From contig CALVAN010000018.1 in assembly GCA_944325555.1 (NCBI GenBank), positions 1 to 43,678 on the forward strand: a stretch of DNA of 43,678 nucleotides. Reading direction: 5' to 3'. Each line of letters opens with the position of its first letter. Positions within the stretch are counted from its first letter, which is position 1. Positions 7,695 through 15,796 of the stretch are shown in pieces. The notes beneath the pieces are model-generated. The model saw only the letters and a program-made list of their open reading frames with translations, did no database searches and was not told the DNA's origin. The position numbers and the translations under genes were made by a program. This DNA is from Candidatus Gastranaerophilales bacterium (GTDB lineage: Bacteria; Cyanobacteriota; Vampirovibrionia; Gastranaerophilales; Gastranaerophilaceae).

Positions 7695-8293
7695 TGCAAT
7701 ACACAAAACCACTTGCAACATTAATAGAGCAGTTTCAAAAGCTACCAGGTATAGGGCCAAAGTCAGCCCAAAGAGTAGCTTTTCACCTACTCAAAATGCC
7801 TCTTCAAGAGGTTGAAAAATTTGCAAAAGCAATGATTACAGCAAAAGAAACAATTCACTACTGTGATATATGTTTTAACATGTCGGCAACAAATCCATGT
7901 GAAATTTGCTCTGCAACTAACAGAGATAATTCAGTTATTTGTGTATGTGCAGAAACAAAAGACCTTATTGCAATAGAAAACACAAACGAATATAAAGGTA
8001 AATATCATGTTTTACAGGGATTGATTTCACCTATAGACGGAATCGGAGCCGAAGACATAAGAATAAAAGAACTTCTGCAAAGAATAGCCCATAATGATAT
8101 TAAGGAAGTAATTATAGCACTTAACCCCTCAGTAGAAGGAGAGGCAACAAGTTTATATCTTACAAAACTTCTTAAACCGTTTAACATAAAAATAACAAGA
8201 ATTGCTTTTGGCATTCCTATCGGCTCGGATATTGAATATGCAGACGAAATCACGCTTGCAAAAGCAATAGAATGCAGGCGTGAAATCAACTAA
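7694..8293 (+). CDS. recR: Recombination mediator protein RecR
   Basis: RecR works with RecO (and RecF) to load RecA onto gapped single-stranded DNA. The 199-residue protein has an N-terminal helix-hairpin-helix (KLPGIGPKSAQRVAFHLL), a Cys4 zinc motif (CDIC...CEIC, about 56-72) and a Toprim domain (VCVCAETKDLIAIE onward, with GEATSLYL). It ends in the usual ITRIAFGIPIGSDIEYADE segment. Length and architecture are complete. It overlaps ebfC by one base and converges on fliD 20 nt beyond its stop. Confidence 0.97.
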   Translation: MQYTKPLATLIEQFQKLPGIGPKSAQRVAFHLLKMPLQEVEKFAKAMITAKETIHYCDICFNMSATNPCEICSATNRDNSVICVCAETKDLIAIENTNEYKGKYHVLQGLISPIDGIGAEDIRIKELLQRIAHNDIKEVIIALNPSVEGEATSLYLTKLLKPFNIKITRIAFGIPIGSDIEYADEITLAKAIECRREIN

Positions 8294-8312
8294 TTTATCT
8301 GTTTTATATCAT

Positions 8313-9764
8313 TTATTTAGAAGAAGTACCAACACCAATAGATTGCAATTGAGAAAGCATTTGTGAATATTGGCTGTTAATAGTTGCAATTTGCTGGTCC
8401 ATGTAATTAAACTGTTGAGTTATTCGTTCTCTATACGTTTCCAAATCTTCTTCCCTATCCGCAATTTTGTCGGAAAGACGACTCAATTGACTTTGTAAAG
8501 AAGAGCTTCTTGCAGTAAAATAGCCGCCCTGAGCATTCAATGCAGTATCAAGATTTTCTTGAACCAATTGCATAACACCTTGTTTTGCTTCTTCACCGGT
8601 TGCAGTATTAGCATTTGTACCGATTAAAAGTTCTTTAACTGCCGCAGGGTTTGTTCTAAATGCTTCAAGAAATTTTTCTTCATCAATAACCAAAGAAGTT
8701 GTATCTGCATCGACATCCATACCAGGCTCCCCTGATGTAATACCGATATCAGCCAATGATTTGTAAACACCATCACCTACTGAGCTTGTAATCATATTTC
8801 TCAATCTGTTTCTGATAGAAACAAGAGAAGTTTCACCATAGAGGTTACCTTCGGCATCAGTTTCCGTATCAGTGTCATTAATAGCTTTGTTAAAAGACTC
8901 AACAAATGTTTTAACTGCTTCAAGAACGCCCTCTGCATCAGATTCTCTGGTGATGTTAACTTTTACAACTTCATCACCTGTAACTTCTTTTAATTCAAGA
9001 GATAAACCTGTAATACCGGTTTCAGTGCTCGTTAAATTATTAGTCGTCGCCTCTTTTTGCTTTCCGTTTATTGTAAATATTGCATTTTGCCCGACTGTCA
9101 AATTATCATCATCAGTCCAGCCAATCCAAGATGCAAAATCGGAACCTTCTCCGTCCTCAATAACTATATCTTTAGCACCAAGGTTAGTACCTTCAAGAAA
9201 AATTTGTCCGTCTTCAAGGTGAGCAGAAACATTTGCATCAGAAGAGTTATTGATTTGATAAACAAGACCGTCAATTGTAGTATCGCCATTTACAGCAAAG
9301 GTCGCACCATTTATCGTAAAAGTACCTTCTTTATCATACCCCAAATCAGCCAAAGTAACAGACGAATCGGAAAAATCCAACTGTTTGCCGTCAGGACTGT
9401 CCGGACCATAGGTTTTTCTTACGGTAGGACTTGCCAGCTGTTGCACACTGATTTTTAACACTGCAGGTGTCGCAAGCTGCGTTGCGGTAGCACTTAAATA
9501 TTTATTATCTTCATCAGATGTCGAAACGGATATTTTTGTAAAGATGTCTGCTGAAGCACCATGCAAAGAGTCAGTTAAAGTCAATGTAGCACTTTGAAGA
9601 GCATTATATGTCGATTTTAAAGTATTAAGTGTATTGGATTTTTCGTTTAACTCATCTTGCTGTGCAGTCAATGCATCGATTTTTTCTTGTTCAACACCGA
9701 CAAAAGCTTCAATCCACTCATTAATAGGCAACCCTGAGCCTACACCGGATATTGATATTGACAT
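8313..9764 (-). CDS. fliD: Flagellar hook-associated protein 2 (filament cap) FliD
   Basis: FliD caps the growing flagellar filament and helps flagellin subunits fold into place. The 483-residue protein has the FliD N-terminal domain (SISGVGSGLPINEWIEAF and a coiled coil at about 30-75). The Thr/Ser/Asp-rich middle domains carry a flagellin-hook IN-type motif (GTFTINGATFAVNGDTTIDG). The C-terminal FliD domain ends in a long coiled coil (about 415-470). The ATG at 9764 has GAGGTGAT upstream. It stands alone here; fliS and a FliT-like gene lie about 17 kb away on the other strand, and flagellin itself is not in the window. Confidence 0.93.
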   Translation of the reverse strand: MSISISGVGSGLPINEWIEAFVGVEQEKIDALTAQQDELNEKSNTLNTLKSTYNALQSATLTLTDSLHGASADIFTKISVSTSDEDNKYLSATATQLATPAVLKISVQQLASPTVRKTYGPDSPDGKQLDFSDSSVTLADLGYDKEGTFTINGATFAVNGDTTIDGLVYQINNSSDANVSAHLEDGQIFLEGTNLGAKDIVIEDGEGSDFASWIGWTDDDNLTVGQNAIFTINGKQKEATTNNLTSTETGITGLSLELKEVTGDEVVKVNITRESDAEGVLEAVKTFVESFNKAINDTDTETDAEGNLYGETSLVSIRNRLRNMITSSVGDGVYKSLADIGITSGEPGMDVDADTTSLVIDEEKFLEAFRTNPAAVKELLIGTNANTATGEEAKQGVMQLVQENLDTALNAQGGYFTARSSSLQSQLSRLSDKIADREEDLETYRERITQQFNYMDQQIATINSQYSQMLSQLQSIGVGTSSK

Positions 9765-9924
9765 GATTAATCACCTCATTTTTCTACAAATATATTGTAT
9801 AAAATGTTATAAATCATTAGTATCCATCATTTAAATTATTTTGGGATTAACTCGCAAATACAAAAGATATATAAAGAAAGATAAAATATACATAATGAAA
9901 ATATATTTATGATAATTTTACATT

Positions 9925-9952
9925 TTGTACTTTTTTATTTTATGGGTATAAT
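9925..9952 (+). promoter_or_regulatory. Promoter for the bamA transcript
   Basis: TTGTAC (9925-9930) and a consensus TATAAT (9947-9952) are separated by 16 nt. Transcription would begin near 9959. That leaves room for translation initiation between about 9983 and 10037, which bears on the start-codon question for the next gene. Confidence 0.55.
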
Positions 9953-10036
9953 TTTTATTGGAAGTATAGGTAACTTAGGTACATAATAATTTCTATTATA
10001 AATAAAAAAGCCGTTATATTCACAATAACAGTAGGC

Positions 10037-11962
10037 ATGCTTATAGCTCAAGCATCGCCGTCTTTTGCTGCCGGTCCTAAATGGAAATTTTGGGAACGTA
10101 ATAAAAACAATAAAGAAGAACAGTTACCCCAGTCCACTCCTTCCGATACAATGTGGGAGGATATTCAACCTGATGCTCAACAACTTCAGGCAGAAAAAAA
10201 TAAAGTCACTTCAGATATAAAATTTAGCGATATTGAAATAGTCGGCAACAGCTTGATAAGCACTGAAGAAATTTTGCAAAACGTAAAAATACAGCCCGGT
10301 GATCCTTATAGTGTAGAAACCGTACAGCAAAATTTAAAATCTATCTATGAAATGGGATATTTTAGCGAAAAAATGCGCGCTGTTCCTATAAAAGTCGACG
10401 ACAAAAACATTAAACTGAGAATAATTGTACAAGAAAATATACCTATTACCGACTTCACAATTTCAGGCAACGATTCAATAGCCACCGGTGACCTTTTGCA
10501 GATTCTCAACGAGCTGGTAAATAAACCGCAAAATATTAACAAAATCAATGATGCCATTCAAGAAATTCAAGACTACTATGCCAGTCAGGGATTTATTCTC
10601 GCAAGAGTTACTTCTGTTACCGATGATCCCGACGGAATTGTAAATATAACAATAGATGAAGGGAAAATAGGTTCAATCGTTATTGAAGGCAACAAAAAAA
10701 CAAAGGATTTTGTTGTAAAAAGAAATATTCTTACTCAGCCCGGAACAATATACAACGAAAACCTGATTAAACAGGATTTGATGCGTTTATATGGAACTCA
10801 GGCTTTTAAAGATGTAAAAAGAACAATTGAACGTGACGAAGACAATCCGGAAGTATATAAAGTTACAATACATCTAGAAGAACAAAGAACGGGAACAATA
10901 TCTTTAGGCGGCGGTATTGATACAGCAACAGGTCTTTTCGGTACAGGCGGCTTTACCGATAACAACTTCTTAGGCTCGGGACAGAGAGTTTCTTTAAGTT
11001 TATTAGCCGGTACAGGTGTTGTCATGGCCGACAGCTCTATGCTTAACAGAGCAAACCTGCAGGCTGAGTTAAGTTGGTTTGAACCTAAACTTAAAGGAAC
11101 AGACAATTCTTTAATGATAAAAGTGTTCGGACGTGATTTTGCAAGTTACCAGATTCCGTTGGCTGTTGAAAAAAGATTCGGTATCGAATCTACTATTTCA
11201 CGTTCATTTGTTAACTTTCCGCACCTTGTTGGTTCTTTTGGCATAGGGCTTGAAAATGTTCACGTAAAAGAGGGCGATGCAAACCAAATTTCAAGACTGT
11301 ATGCAGCTCATAACATACCTATTTCCGAGCGTGCAAAACAGTTACAGGGCGGTCTGTTCCTGTCATTGTCACCAAGTTTAATATACGACACAAGAGACAA
11401 TGCAACCCTGCCGAGAAGCGGTGTTTTTGCAAATGTGAGATTTGACGAAGAAATTGCCTTAGACGGCTTTGACAATACCTTCGGAAAACTTTCGGGCGGC
11501 ATCAAAAAATACTATCCTGTAGCTAAAAAATCATCCGTTTCCTTAGCATTTAGAGCCGGCGGTAAAATACATGGCGATATTCCGGAAGTTATGGCATACC
11601 GTTTAGGCGGCCCATATACCGTCAGAGGTTTTAGAATGAGCGGTATTGGTACAGGTACGGGATTTATGATGGGATCGGCAGAATTTCAAACACCAATACC
11701 ATTCGTAGACAGAATTACCGATGCAAAATTTCTTGATAATATAAGAATTGCAGCTTTTGTTGATGCCGGTCAAATATACGGTTCAACAGTAACAAACGAA
11801 ATATACAACAGACCTATTCATGCAATTACAGCCGGTGTCGGAATCAGAGTATTTGTACCCGGCGTAGGTCCGCTTAGTATAGACTGGGGCTATCCGCTCA
11901 CAGGTGTGCCTGATGGAACCTCAAAAGGTGCATTTACATTTGGTGTAGGCGAGTTTTATTAA
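10037..11962 (+). CDS. bamA: Outer-membrane assembly protein BamA/Omp85
   Basis: The outer-membrane insertase for beta-barrel proteins. It has three POTRA domains (about residues 62-134, 136-209 and 210-283, counted from ATG 10037) and a 16-strand-type barrel from about 285. The lid-loop motif VRGF (in GGPYTVRGFRMSG) is present, and the protein ends in an aromatic C-terminus. Three POTRAs match the cyanobacterial form better than the five of Proteobacteria. The ATG at 10037 falls inside the signal peptide. The frame stays open upstream to 9974 and encodes INKKAVIFTITVGMLIAQA followed by SPSFA, a complete signal sequence, but only ATT or ATA codons could start it (for example ATT at 9989 or 9995). 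It begins a rightward envelope gene block. Confidence 0.93.
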   Translation: MLIAQASPSFAAGPKWKFWERNKNNKEEQLPQSTPSDTMWEDIQPDAQQLQAEKNKVTSDIKFSDIEIVGNSLISTEEILQNVKIQPGDPYSVETVQQNLKSIYEMGYFSEKMRAVPIKVDDKNIKLRIIVQENIPITDFTISGNDSIATGDLLQILNELVNKPQNINKINDAIQEIQDYYASQGFILARVTSVTDDPDGIVNITIDEGKIGSIVIEGNKKTKDFVVKRNILTQPGTIYNENLIKQDLMRLYGTQAFKDVKRTIERDEDNPEVYKVTIHLEEQRTGTISLGGGIDTATGLFGTGGFTDNNFLGSGQRVSLSLLAGTGVVMADSSMLNRANLQAELSWFEPKLKGTDNSLMIKVFGRDFASYQIPLAVEKRFGIESTISRSFVNFPHLVGSFGIGLENVHVKEGDANQISRLYAAHNIPISERAKQLQGGLFLSLSPSLIYDTRDNATLPRSGVFANVRFDEEIALDGFDNTFGKLSGGIKKYYPVAKKSSVSLAFRAGGKIHGDIPEVMAYRLGGPYTVRGFRMSGIGTGTGFMMGSAEFQTPIPFVDRITDAKFLDNIRIAAFVDAGQIYGSTVTNEIYNRPIHAITAGVGIRVFVPGVGPLSIDWGYPLTGVPDGTSKGAFTFGVGEFY

Positions 11963-12000
11963 TAAGACAACTTACTTATACAAAATGAACAATATAGTTG

Positions 12001-12006
12001 TATAAT
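12001..12006 (+). promoter_or_regulatory. Consensus -10 box for the 12043 gene
   Basis: TATAAT at 12001-12006 lies 36 nt before the ATG at 12043. A 7-bp inverted repeat, TATACAA (11977-11983) and TTGTATA (11998-12004), straddles the promoter and could bind a dimeric regulator. The -35 region is weak. Confidence 0.4.
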
Positions 12007-12042
12007 CGTTATTACTAACGAGAAGAGAACGGAGGAATTAAT

Positions 12043-12747
12043 ATGTTAAACTTAAATACCAAAATAATAGTATCATCTATACTTTTGGCATCAATGCTTA
12101 CATTTGGAACCGGCTCAATTGCAAACACCAATTTTTCCTCAACTGCATACGCCGAACAATTCACTCCGCTTCAAGGAAAAATTATTTATGTACCATCCGG
12201 TACAACATTTCCAGCAACGGCAACAATGGAGCTTTCTTCAGAATCTTTAGAACTCGGTCAAAGTGTATGCATAGCATTATCACAAGACTTTTATTATAAC
12301 AATACTTTAATAGCACCTATCGGCAGCTCTGTAAACGGAACTGTTATTCAAGTCAAAAAAGCGGGTAGAGCCGGCGTTAACGGGCAATTGATGGTAAAAT
12401 TCACAAATATAATTACCCCATACGGGCAAATGATACCAATATCAGGGAAAGTGCAAACAGATGACGGTACAGGACTTATTAAAGGTGCAAGTACAGCTCA
12501 ATCCGCCACTGAATATGCAAAAGATATTGCAATAGGCTCTGCAGCAGGTGCAGTGGCAGGAGTAATTATGGGGCCATTATCCGGTGGTAAAGTCGGTAAA
12601 GGTGCTGCATACGGAACTGCGGTTGGAGCAGGTGTCGGTGTTGCAAAATCAATATGGGACAAAGGAGAACCTGCAACTATATCTGCGGGCTCAGTTGTAA
12701 ATATAGTTCTCGATCAACAAATAACATTTACACCACAAAAAAAGTAA
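12043..12747 (+). CDS. Secreted glycine-zipper protein, possibly VirB10/TrbI-like
   Basis: A 234-residue exported protein. It has a long signal peptide (hydrophobic SSILLASMLTFGTG, likely cut after TAYA at about residue 38). A beta-rich domain follows with the phrase YNNTLIAPIGSSVNGTVIQVKKAGRAG, similar to TrbI/VirB10-type C-terminal domains. Next comes a glycine-zipper stretch (about 162-200, AIGSAAGAVAGVIMGPLSGG), then a final strand (SAGSVVNIVLDQQITF). Glycine zippers occur in proteins that insert into or associate with membranes. There is no other conjugation or type IV secretion gene nearby, so a general envelope role beside BamA and TonB is more likely. ATG 12043 has ACGGAGGA upstream. 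Confidence 0.6.
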   Translation: MLNLNTKIIVSSILLASMLTFGTGSIANTNFSSTAYAEQFTPLQGKIIYVPSGTTFPATATMELSSESLELGQSVCIALSQDFYYNNTLIAPIGSSVNGTVIQVKKAGRAGVNGQLMVKFTNIITPYGQMIPISGKVQTDDGTGLIKGASTAQSATEYAKDIAIGSAAGAVAGVIMGPLSGGKVGKGAAYGTAVGAGVGVAKSIWDKGEPATISAGSVVNIVLDQQITFTPQKK

Positions 12748-12773
12748 CTCCGGTAATTAAGTAACTCGGGTGA

Positions 12774-12813
12774 TTTGTTTTATGGTTGTGCTTTTGCTAA
12801 ACTATAAAACAAA
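12774..12813. promoter_or_regulatory. Inverted repeat before the tonB operon
   Basis: TTTGTTTTAT (12774-12783) and ATAAAACAAA (12804-12813) are perfect complements across a 20-nt spacer. A direct repeat GTAACTC (12744-12750 and 12761-12767) lies just upstream. TATAAA inside the right arm could be a -10 box, which would place the repeat over the promoter as an operator. It lacks the T tract of a terminator and does not resemble a Fur box. Confidence 0.4.
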
Positions 12814-12830
12814 AGAGATTTGGGGACAAA

Positions 12831-14063
12831 ATGACACTACTAGGCAACATAGAAACATACGAAGAAGATGAAGAAATAAGAGAGGATTCCAAATACACAT
12901 ACGGAGTCTATAAAAAGGAAGACGATAATGATATTTCGCTTCCGAAGTGTTTTGTCTATTCGGCAATATTACATCCTGTTGTTGCCGGATTAATATGGCT
13001 GATAATTATTGTGCTTGCTTTATTGGGAATACACTTTTCAATTTTTGACAAACCTCAGCCAAAACCCAAAGACATTGAATTTGTATTGGTAAACAGAGAA
13101 GCGGAACCAATAAACAAAAACACAAAATTCAGAGCTGACAAAAACTCACGTGCAGGCGGAATACATGATCCCAAACGGCCTGTTTCGATGCCACAACCTG
13201 CATCACAAGCAAGCAAACCGCAGCAACAAGCGGCTCCTACACGTAAAGCAAGTACACCGCAAAAAACAATTCAACAACCTGTGCGCAGACCACAGCAACA
13301 GCCAAAGCCAAAACAACAGGCACCTAAACAGCAAAAAAATGTTACGCAACCTAAACAAGCTTTTAACGTACCAACACCGTGGGCACCTAAAAAAACAGAA
13401 AAACCAGCAGCTCCGCAAGGTGTGCCAAAAGTAGAAGCGCCTGCACCAAAACCGGCAATCAAGCCGAGTGCCCCAAAAATAAAAAAACCTTCAGGAAGCT
13501 TTAATGTTCCTGCACCCAAAATCGCCGCACCTAAAGTAGCTGGACCTTCAGGCGGACCTGTTGCAGGTACAAAGTCCGGTTCAGGTTCTAAAAGCGGATC
13601 TACAGGCAGCGGCAGTAAATATACACCATCACCGAGCTTTTCGCCAAGTAATTCCGGAAGTTCAAGCGGTGGAAGATTTTCGCCGGGGAGTACAGGCAGA
13701 GGCGGAAATATCGGAAATCCAGGACCTGGAAATCCTAAAGGCGCACCGGGAATAGATGCAGTTAAAGAGCCTGATTTTGGGCCATATATGAGAGAACTGC
13801 AACGCAGAATAAAAATGAACTGGGAACCCCCAAAAGGTAACGAAAGTAAAAGAGTAGTACTGTTATTTAAAATAGCAAGGGATGGCAGACTGATATCCCA
13901 CAGAGTTTATAAATCTTCGGGATTACCAGCAGCAGACCGAGCAGCTATGCATGCAGTAGAACTGACTGCACCGTTCAAACCGTTGCCGCCCGAATACAAA
14001 GGCGACAGTGTAGATATTCAATTCACTTTTGATTACAACGTATTCGGCGCAACCGCATATTAA
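12831..14063 (+). CDS. TonB family energy-transducing protein
   Basis: TonB couples the proton-motive force harvested by ExbB-ExbD to outer-membrane transporters. This 410-residue protein has a cytoplasmic acidic N-terminus, one membrane helix (about 44-69, SAILHPVVAGLIWLIIIVLA) and a long Pro/Gln/Lys linker (about 110-240). A Ser/Gly-rich section follows (about 240-310), then a C-terminal TonB domain (about 320-410) with the YMRELQRRIKMNW helix and ARDGRLISHRVYKSSG strands. The N-terminal cytoplasmic part is longer than in enterobacterial TonB. It heads a tonB-exbB-exbD-exbD operon with a 40-nt gap to exbB. No TonB-dependent receptor is in the window, so its target is unknown; a TolA-like envelope role is possible. 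Confidence 0.85.
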   Translation: MTLLGNIETYEEDEEIREDSKYTYGVYKKEDDNDISLPKCFVYSAILHPVVAGLIWLIIIVLALLGIHFSIFDKPQPKPKDIEFVLVNREAEPINKNTKFRADKNSRAGGIHDPKRPVSMPQPASQASKPQQQAAPTRKASTPQKTIQQPVRRPQQQPKPKQQAPKQQKNVTQPKQAFNVPTPWAPKKTEKPAAPQGVPKVEAPAPKPAIKPSAPKIKKPSGSFNVPAPKIAAPKVAGPSGGPVAGTKSGSGSKSGSTGSGSKYTPSPSFSPSNSGSSSGGRFSPGSTGRGGNIGNPGPGNPKGAPGIDAVKEPDFGPYMRELQRRIKMNWEPPKGNESKRVVLLFKIARDGRLISHRVYKSSGLPAADRAAMHAVELTAPFKPLPPEYKGDSVDIQFTFDYNVFGATAY

Positions 14064-14103
14064 AATAATATAAATAATAATTAAAATAGAAAGAGGACGA
14101 ACA

Positions 14104-14751
14104 ATGGAATTATTACTAAAAGCAGCAATAGAAGACCTATGGATTATCGCACCGATTATTCTTTGTTCAATTTTAACAGTAATGGTAGCAATCAACAGAT
14201 TTTACTATTACAGTAAAAACAAAAGAAATGTAGTTTTATTTATACAAAAACTTCAGAAAGAACTTACTAAAAATAATCTTGACTCCGCACAGGGACTTAG
14301 CGTTCAACTCGGTGGCATCATAGGTGAAGTTGCTGAAGAAGCAGTAAGAATATTTTCAGAACAAAAAAGCGGATTCTCCCGTTCATTTGATATTGCCTCA
14401 AGCCTTGCAACAAGAAAACTTGAAGCACACCTTACAATCCTTGGTACAATTGGCGGTGTGTGTCCGTTCTTAGGTTTGTTCGGTACGGTTGTAAGAATAT
14501 TATATACATTCCAGGATTTAGCAGTACAGGGCAACCAATCCGCAGCGGTAGCATCCGGTATCGCTTCAGCCTTGATTGCAACTGCATTAGGTTTGGGCGT
14601 TGCAATTGTTGCAGTAGTTTTATATAACTACTTCCAATCAATGGTAAAAAGATTTGAAGATGATTTCCAACTTATAAAACTTTTATTCCTCAGCTTTGTT
14701 GACAGCAACGAAGAAGTAAATATGAATCAACCCACAAATATAGCACTATAA
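14104..14751 (+). CDS. exbB: ExbB/TolQ/MotA-type proton channel protein
   Basis: A 215-residue inner-membrane protein with three membrane helices: about 12-32 (DLWIIAPIILCSILTVMVAI), about 118-140 after GTIGGVCPFLGLFGTV, and about 150-175 (ASALIATALGLGVAIVAVVLYN). The segment LTILGTIGGVCPFLGLFGTV is the family signature, and the Thr in the last helix (ATALGLG) is the usual channel residue. It forms the proton channel with ExbD. RBS AGAGGACG precedes ATG 14104. Adjacent tonB and exbD genes favour ExbB over TolQ or MotA. Confidence 0.9.
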   Translation: MELLLKAAIEDLWIIAPIILCSILTVMVAINRFYYYSKNKRNVVLFIQKLQKELTKNNLDSAQGLSVQLGGIIGEVAEEAVRIFSEQKSGFSRSFDIASSLATRKLEAHLTILGTIGGVCPFLGLFGTVVRILYTFQDLAVQGNQSAAVASGIASALIATALGLGVAIVAVVLYNYFQSMVKRFEDDFQLIKLLFLSFVDSNEEVNMNQPTNIAL

Positions 14752-14774
14752 AATCAACTTGAAAGTAAATAAAT

Positions 14775-15299
14775 ATGGCATTTAAAACATCCAAAGGCAA
14801 AGAGGCCTTATTTACAGAGATAAATATTACACCGCTTACGGATATTTTTTTGGTACTGTTGATTATCATGATGGTTATAGCACCAACATTTCAATCAAAT
14901 GACAGCAGCATAAAAATGCCTGAAATAAACAGCGGACTGGTTGTAGAACAAAAAAATGCAACAATTTCAGTAACCAAAGAAGGCAACTTTTATGTTAATG
15001 GTGCACAGGTTAAAGAAGACGATATATACAACCAGCTTGTAGCTCTAAAGCCAAAGTTGGAAAAGAAGGAAGTTGTTGTAAAAGCTGATGAAAGCGTCAA
15101 AAGCAGAGAAATTATGAAAATAATGAGAGCTGCTCAAGATGCAGAATTTGACAAACTTATTGTTGCGGGTGAACCTCTTTCTAAAAAAGAACAAAAGCAG
15201 CTAAAAACTAAAGACGTACAAAATAACAGTGCTGACATAAGCCAAAATTCTACTCAAGAATATAAAGATACAATCGGTGAAATTCCGTCAGAAGAATAG
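14775..15299 (+). CDS. exbD: ExbD/TolR-type biopolymer transport protein (copy 1)
   Basis: A 174-residue single-pass protein. The N-terminus holds the family motif EINITPLTDIFLVLLIIMMV, whose Asp is the proton-carrying residue in the membrane helix (about 22-40). A periplasmic domain follows, with KEVVVKADESVKSREIMKIM. The C-terminal tail (about 140-174) is polar, Gln/Asn/Glu-rich and absent from the second copy. It lies 23 nt after exbB and 11 nt before the second exbD. The tail may allow a different partner. Confidence 0.9.
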   Translation: MAFKTSKGKEALFTEINITPLTDIFLVLLIIMMVIAPTFQSNDSSIKMPEINSGLVVEQKNATISVTKEGNFYVNGAQVKEDDIYNQLVALKPKLEKKEVVVKADESVKSREIMKIMRAAQDAEFDKLIVAGEPLSKKEQKQLKTKDVQNNSADISQNSTQEYKDTIGEIPSEE

Positions 15300-15310
15300 G
15301 AAACAAAATT

Positions 15311-15700
15311 ATGGCAAGAAACAGAGATACATTTAATGAAATTAATATTACCCCATTGACTGATATTTTTCTCGTTTTGTTGATTATTATGATGGTTATT
15401 GCACCTCTTTTGGATCAACAGGGGCTTAATCTTGCCGTTCCCAACAATGTTGAAGTTCAGGATGTTAAACAGGATAACAAACTCATCTCCGTCACTGTTA
15501 GTGATGATGACAGATACTATATAGATGATCAGGAAGTAAATTATGATCAACTGGAACCGGCTATAAAACAACGGATAAAAGATTTTCCGGAAGGACTGTT
15601 GATTTTGGCTCAGCCGGAAGCATCTCACGGTGCTGTAGTAAAACTTATGGATACTGCACGTAATGCGGGAGTTACTAATATTTCTGTTGCTGAATCATAA
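15311..15700 (+). CDS. exbD: ExbD/TolR-type biopolymer transport protein (copy 2)
   Basis: A 129-residue protein of standard ExbD length with the same N-terminal motif (EINITPLTDIFLVLLIIMMV), including the membrane Asp. The periplasmic domain is YYIDDQEVNYDQLEPAIKQR through ASHGAVVKLMDTARNAGV. Away from the N-terminal helix the two copies are clearly diverged, so this is an old duplication. ExbD acts as a dimer within ExbB5-ExbD2 complexes, so the two copies could form a heterodimer. It probably ends the tonB operon. Confidence 0.92.
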   Translation: MARNRDTFNEINITPLTDIFLVLLIIMMVIAPLLDQQGLNLAVPNNVEVQDVKQDNKLISVTVSDDDRYYIDDQEVNYDQLEPAIKQRIKDFPEGLLILAQPEASHGAVVKLMDTARNAGVTNISVAES

Positions 15701-15796
15701 ACTTAATGTATATTTGTTTAAAATACTTTACCATTAACCCGATTAACAATATAATAGATACTAAGATAGCATTTGTTAAAGAATTTGAATAGAAAT

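Noticed and set aside
8872-9458. Plus-strand frames opposite fliD
   Set aside because: No ribosome-binding site or protein-like features, and fliD coding on the minus strand is unambiguous.
12043-12747. Conjugation or type IV secretion locus suggested by the VirB10/TrbI-like phrase
   Set aside because: No other vir/tra/trb, relaxase or coupling-protein gene lies in the window; the neighbours are BamA and TonB.
13150-13520. Overlapping frames on both strands within tonB
   Set aside because: They arise from the Pro/Gln/Lys-rich low-complexity linker. None has a ribosome-binding site or recognisable protein, and TonB is clear in its own frame.
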